From Serinus canaria (taxonomy: Eukaryota > Chordata > Aves > Passeriformes > Fringillidae), in the NCBI RefSeq assembly GCF_022539315.1, contig NC_066313.1, positions 31,037,059-31,101,058 of the forward strand: 64,000 nt of DNA. Direction: 5' to 3'. Under the pieces are notes generated by a model. That model ran no database searches. It saw only the letters and a list, made by a program, of their open reading frames with translations, and was not told the DNA's origin. Both the position numbers and the translations under genes were made by a program. Positions 62,839 to 64,000 of the stretch are shown here, in pieces. How positions within the stretch are numbered: the first letter of the stretch is position 1; each line of letters opens with the position of its first letter.

Positions 62839-63464
62839 TTATAAATGGGCTCAATCTTTCAGATACTTAAGAAAAGCAGCCATAAAACCAACCCTGAAAA
62901 GGAATCTAAGCAGTGTTGCTCCAAGTTGATGCAAATTTTCAAATTTTTTTTCTAAGTGTGAAGAGTTCATGCACATGCAAGGCTTACTGATACCATTACC
63001 TGCTTTCAAGCCTGAGTACCAACCTGCCAAATAGTCTGTGTTCTTTGGTCATCAGCATCACTGCTACCTCTCCTTGGTAGCAGTGATGGATTCCTAATGC
63101 CCTGAGTCAAATGTTGGAGAAAGTTCTTTCAGGCTGTAACAATGCAATGGCATTCACAAAAATATGCATCAAGATGTGTCAGAAAACTAAGCTGGCAGAA
63201 GTGAATTCCAGACAAAACAAATTCTAGAAAGAGATGGAGCTACATTCTCCTTTCACAAATGATACACAAGATATTACAACAATGCAGGAGATTTAAAAAT
63301 GTTACACTTTAATAAAAGATATATTAGCTCTAGAAAAGAGAGACCATCCCTGCTACAGGAGCTCTGTTCAAAATCCAGATTCTTGTGTCCCTTTCTTACC
63401 AAAATATGTGAATCACAGGGGTCTAATATGGAAGAATTCCACGTTTGCTATCAGTGAGAAGTAA
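62839..63464. other. Unique noncoding DNA containing a perfect hairpin
   Basis: A+T-rich sequence before the terminal CR1. Apart from the hairpin, listed separately, nothing is recognised. Confidence 0.5.
63056..63088. repeat. Perfect 13-bp inverted repeat (hairpin), 7-nt loop
   Basis: The arm CATCACTGCTACC (63056-63068) is followed by a 7-nt loop (TCTCCTT) and the exact complement GGTAGCAGTGATG (63076-63088). Pairing does not extend beyond the arms, so it is shorter than a typical microRNA precursor. There is no T run after it to suggest a Pol III terminator. Confidence 0.95.
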
Positions 63465-63976
63465 TATCTTCTTACTGTGTGCAGTTTTAGGTATCACTAT
63501 ATAAGACATTAAGCTACTAGGGAGCATTCATTGGAGAGCTAAGAAGATAGTGAAGGCTCTGGAGGGGAAGATTTATGAGGCAGAGCTGAAGTCATTTAGT
63601 CTGTACAGCCTAGAGAAGAGGAGGCTAAGAGGAGACCTCATTGCAGCCTGCAGCTTTCTCAGGAGGGGAAGAGGAGGGGCAGACATTGATCTCCCTCTGT
63701 GGCAATCAGTGACAGGACCCGAGGGAATGGCTTCAAACTGTGCCAGTGGGGGTTTAGGTTGGATATTGGGAAAAAGATTCTTCACCCAGAGGGTGGTTGG
63801 GCACTGGAACAGGCTCCCCGGGGAAGTGGTCACAGCACCAAGCCTGACAGAGTTTAACAAGCCCTTGGACAATGCTCTCAGGCGCCTTGTATGAATGAGA
63901 GTTGTCCAGTGCAAGGCCAGGAACTGGACTCGATTCTTTTAGGTCTCCTCCACCTCAGAATATTCTACATTTCCAT
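63465..63976 (+). mobile_element. CR1: CR1 LINE, 5'-truncated, last ~510 bp
   Basis: It enters CR1 ORF2 at ACTGTGTGCAGTTTTAGGTA and runs through the ORF2 C-terminus. It continues into a 3' UTR of the type 'ccagtgcaaggccaggaact', 'ggactcgattcttttaggtc', 'tcctccacctcagaatattc', with a decayed terminal octamer. That 3' UTR differs from the 'cccatggcaggg' type seen at about 30.7 kb, so two CR1 subfamilies are present. Plus strand, almost at the window's right edge. Confidence 0.96.
63505..63894 (+). pseudogene. CR1 ORF2 C-terminal fragment, still open
   Basis: This is the C-terminal end of the CR1 ORF2 polyprotein (endonuclease plus reverse transcriptase), downstream of the RT domain. The frame is open from just after a stop at 63502-63504 to its own TGA. 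There is no ATG; the first possible near-start is a GTG at 63550. Visible family blocks in order are SLYSLEKRRLRGDLIAA, an RRGRGG region, GPEGMASNCASGG (usually RGNGLKLRQG), RFFTQRVVGHWNRLPGEVV, APSLTEFNKPLDNALRRLV. The RT catalytic region is absent because the element is 5'-truncated, so it cannot encode a functional protein. The open frame over the reverse strand is antisense to this and not a gene. Confidence 0.93.
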
Positions 63977-64000
63977 GAACTTTGTTAGCAGAATCTTGAT

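Noticed and set aside
63573..63914. 113-codon minus-strand open frame
   Set aside because: It is antisense to the CR1 ORF2 C-terminal region, whose plus-strand frame explains the sequence.

Overview
This window looks like a stretch of bird nuclear genome, A+T-rich by eye, holding no protein-coding gene that I can recognise. The avian call rests on repeats. CR1 LINE fragments are scattered throughout, many beginning or ending in the CR1 terminal octamer (ATTCTATG or its complement). There are also two ERV long terminal repeats (LTRs) whose wording I recognise from bird genomes, at about 36.9 kb and 39.6-40.2 kb. CR1 is also common in crocodilians and turtles, so the LTRs are the more bird-specific evidence. 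The species cannot be named.

Layout. 0-13 kb: mostly unique A+T-rich DNA with one CR1 tail (0.8-1.1 kb), a (CA)n and a (TTGG)n microsatellite, and a possible LTR-like segment at 11.2-12.0 kb. 13-16.2 kb: a CR1 tail, then a second CR1 tail split by about 470 bp of foreign sequence (a nested insertion). 16-30 kb: unique DNA with T-rich and A-rich low-complexity patches, short tandem repeats and a weak LTR/primer-binding-site candidate near 27.2 kb. 30-34 kb: three CR1 copies. 35.0-35.3 kb: a long polypyrimidine tract. 36.9-40.2 kb: an LTR fragment and a near full-length solo LTR of the avian ERVL type. 40-54 kb: mostly unique, with an A-rich block at 41.7 kb and one CR1. 54-57 kb: CR1 tail, (TAAAA)n, a longer CR1 fragment in minus orientation, and an old CR1-like reverse-transcriptase relic in plus orientation. 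57-63 kb: unique. 63.5-64 kb: a CR1 whose ORF2 C-terminal part is still open.

The many small open frames are what chance gives in 64 kb of A+T-rich DNA. The longest either sit in low-complexity sequence or CR1, or resemble nothing I know. The window is therefore either a gene desert or the inside of a very large intron. I found a few short segments flanked by good splice signals, some dense transcription-factor-type motif clusters, and a perfect 13-bp hairpin. These are offered as candidates, not as genes. I found no rRNA, tRNA, CRISPR, bacterial-type operon or new multi-gene system. Family identifications come from memory of consensus sequences, without any search.
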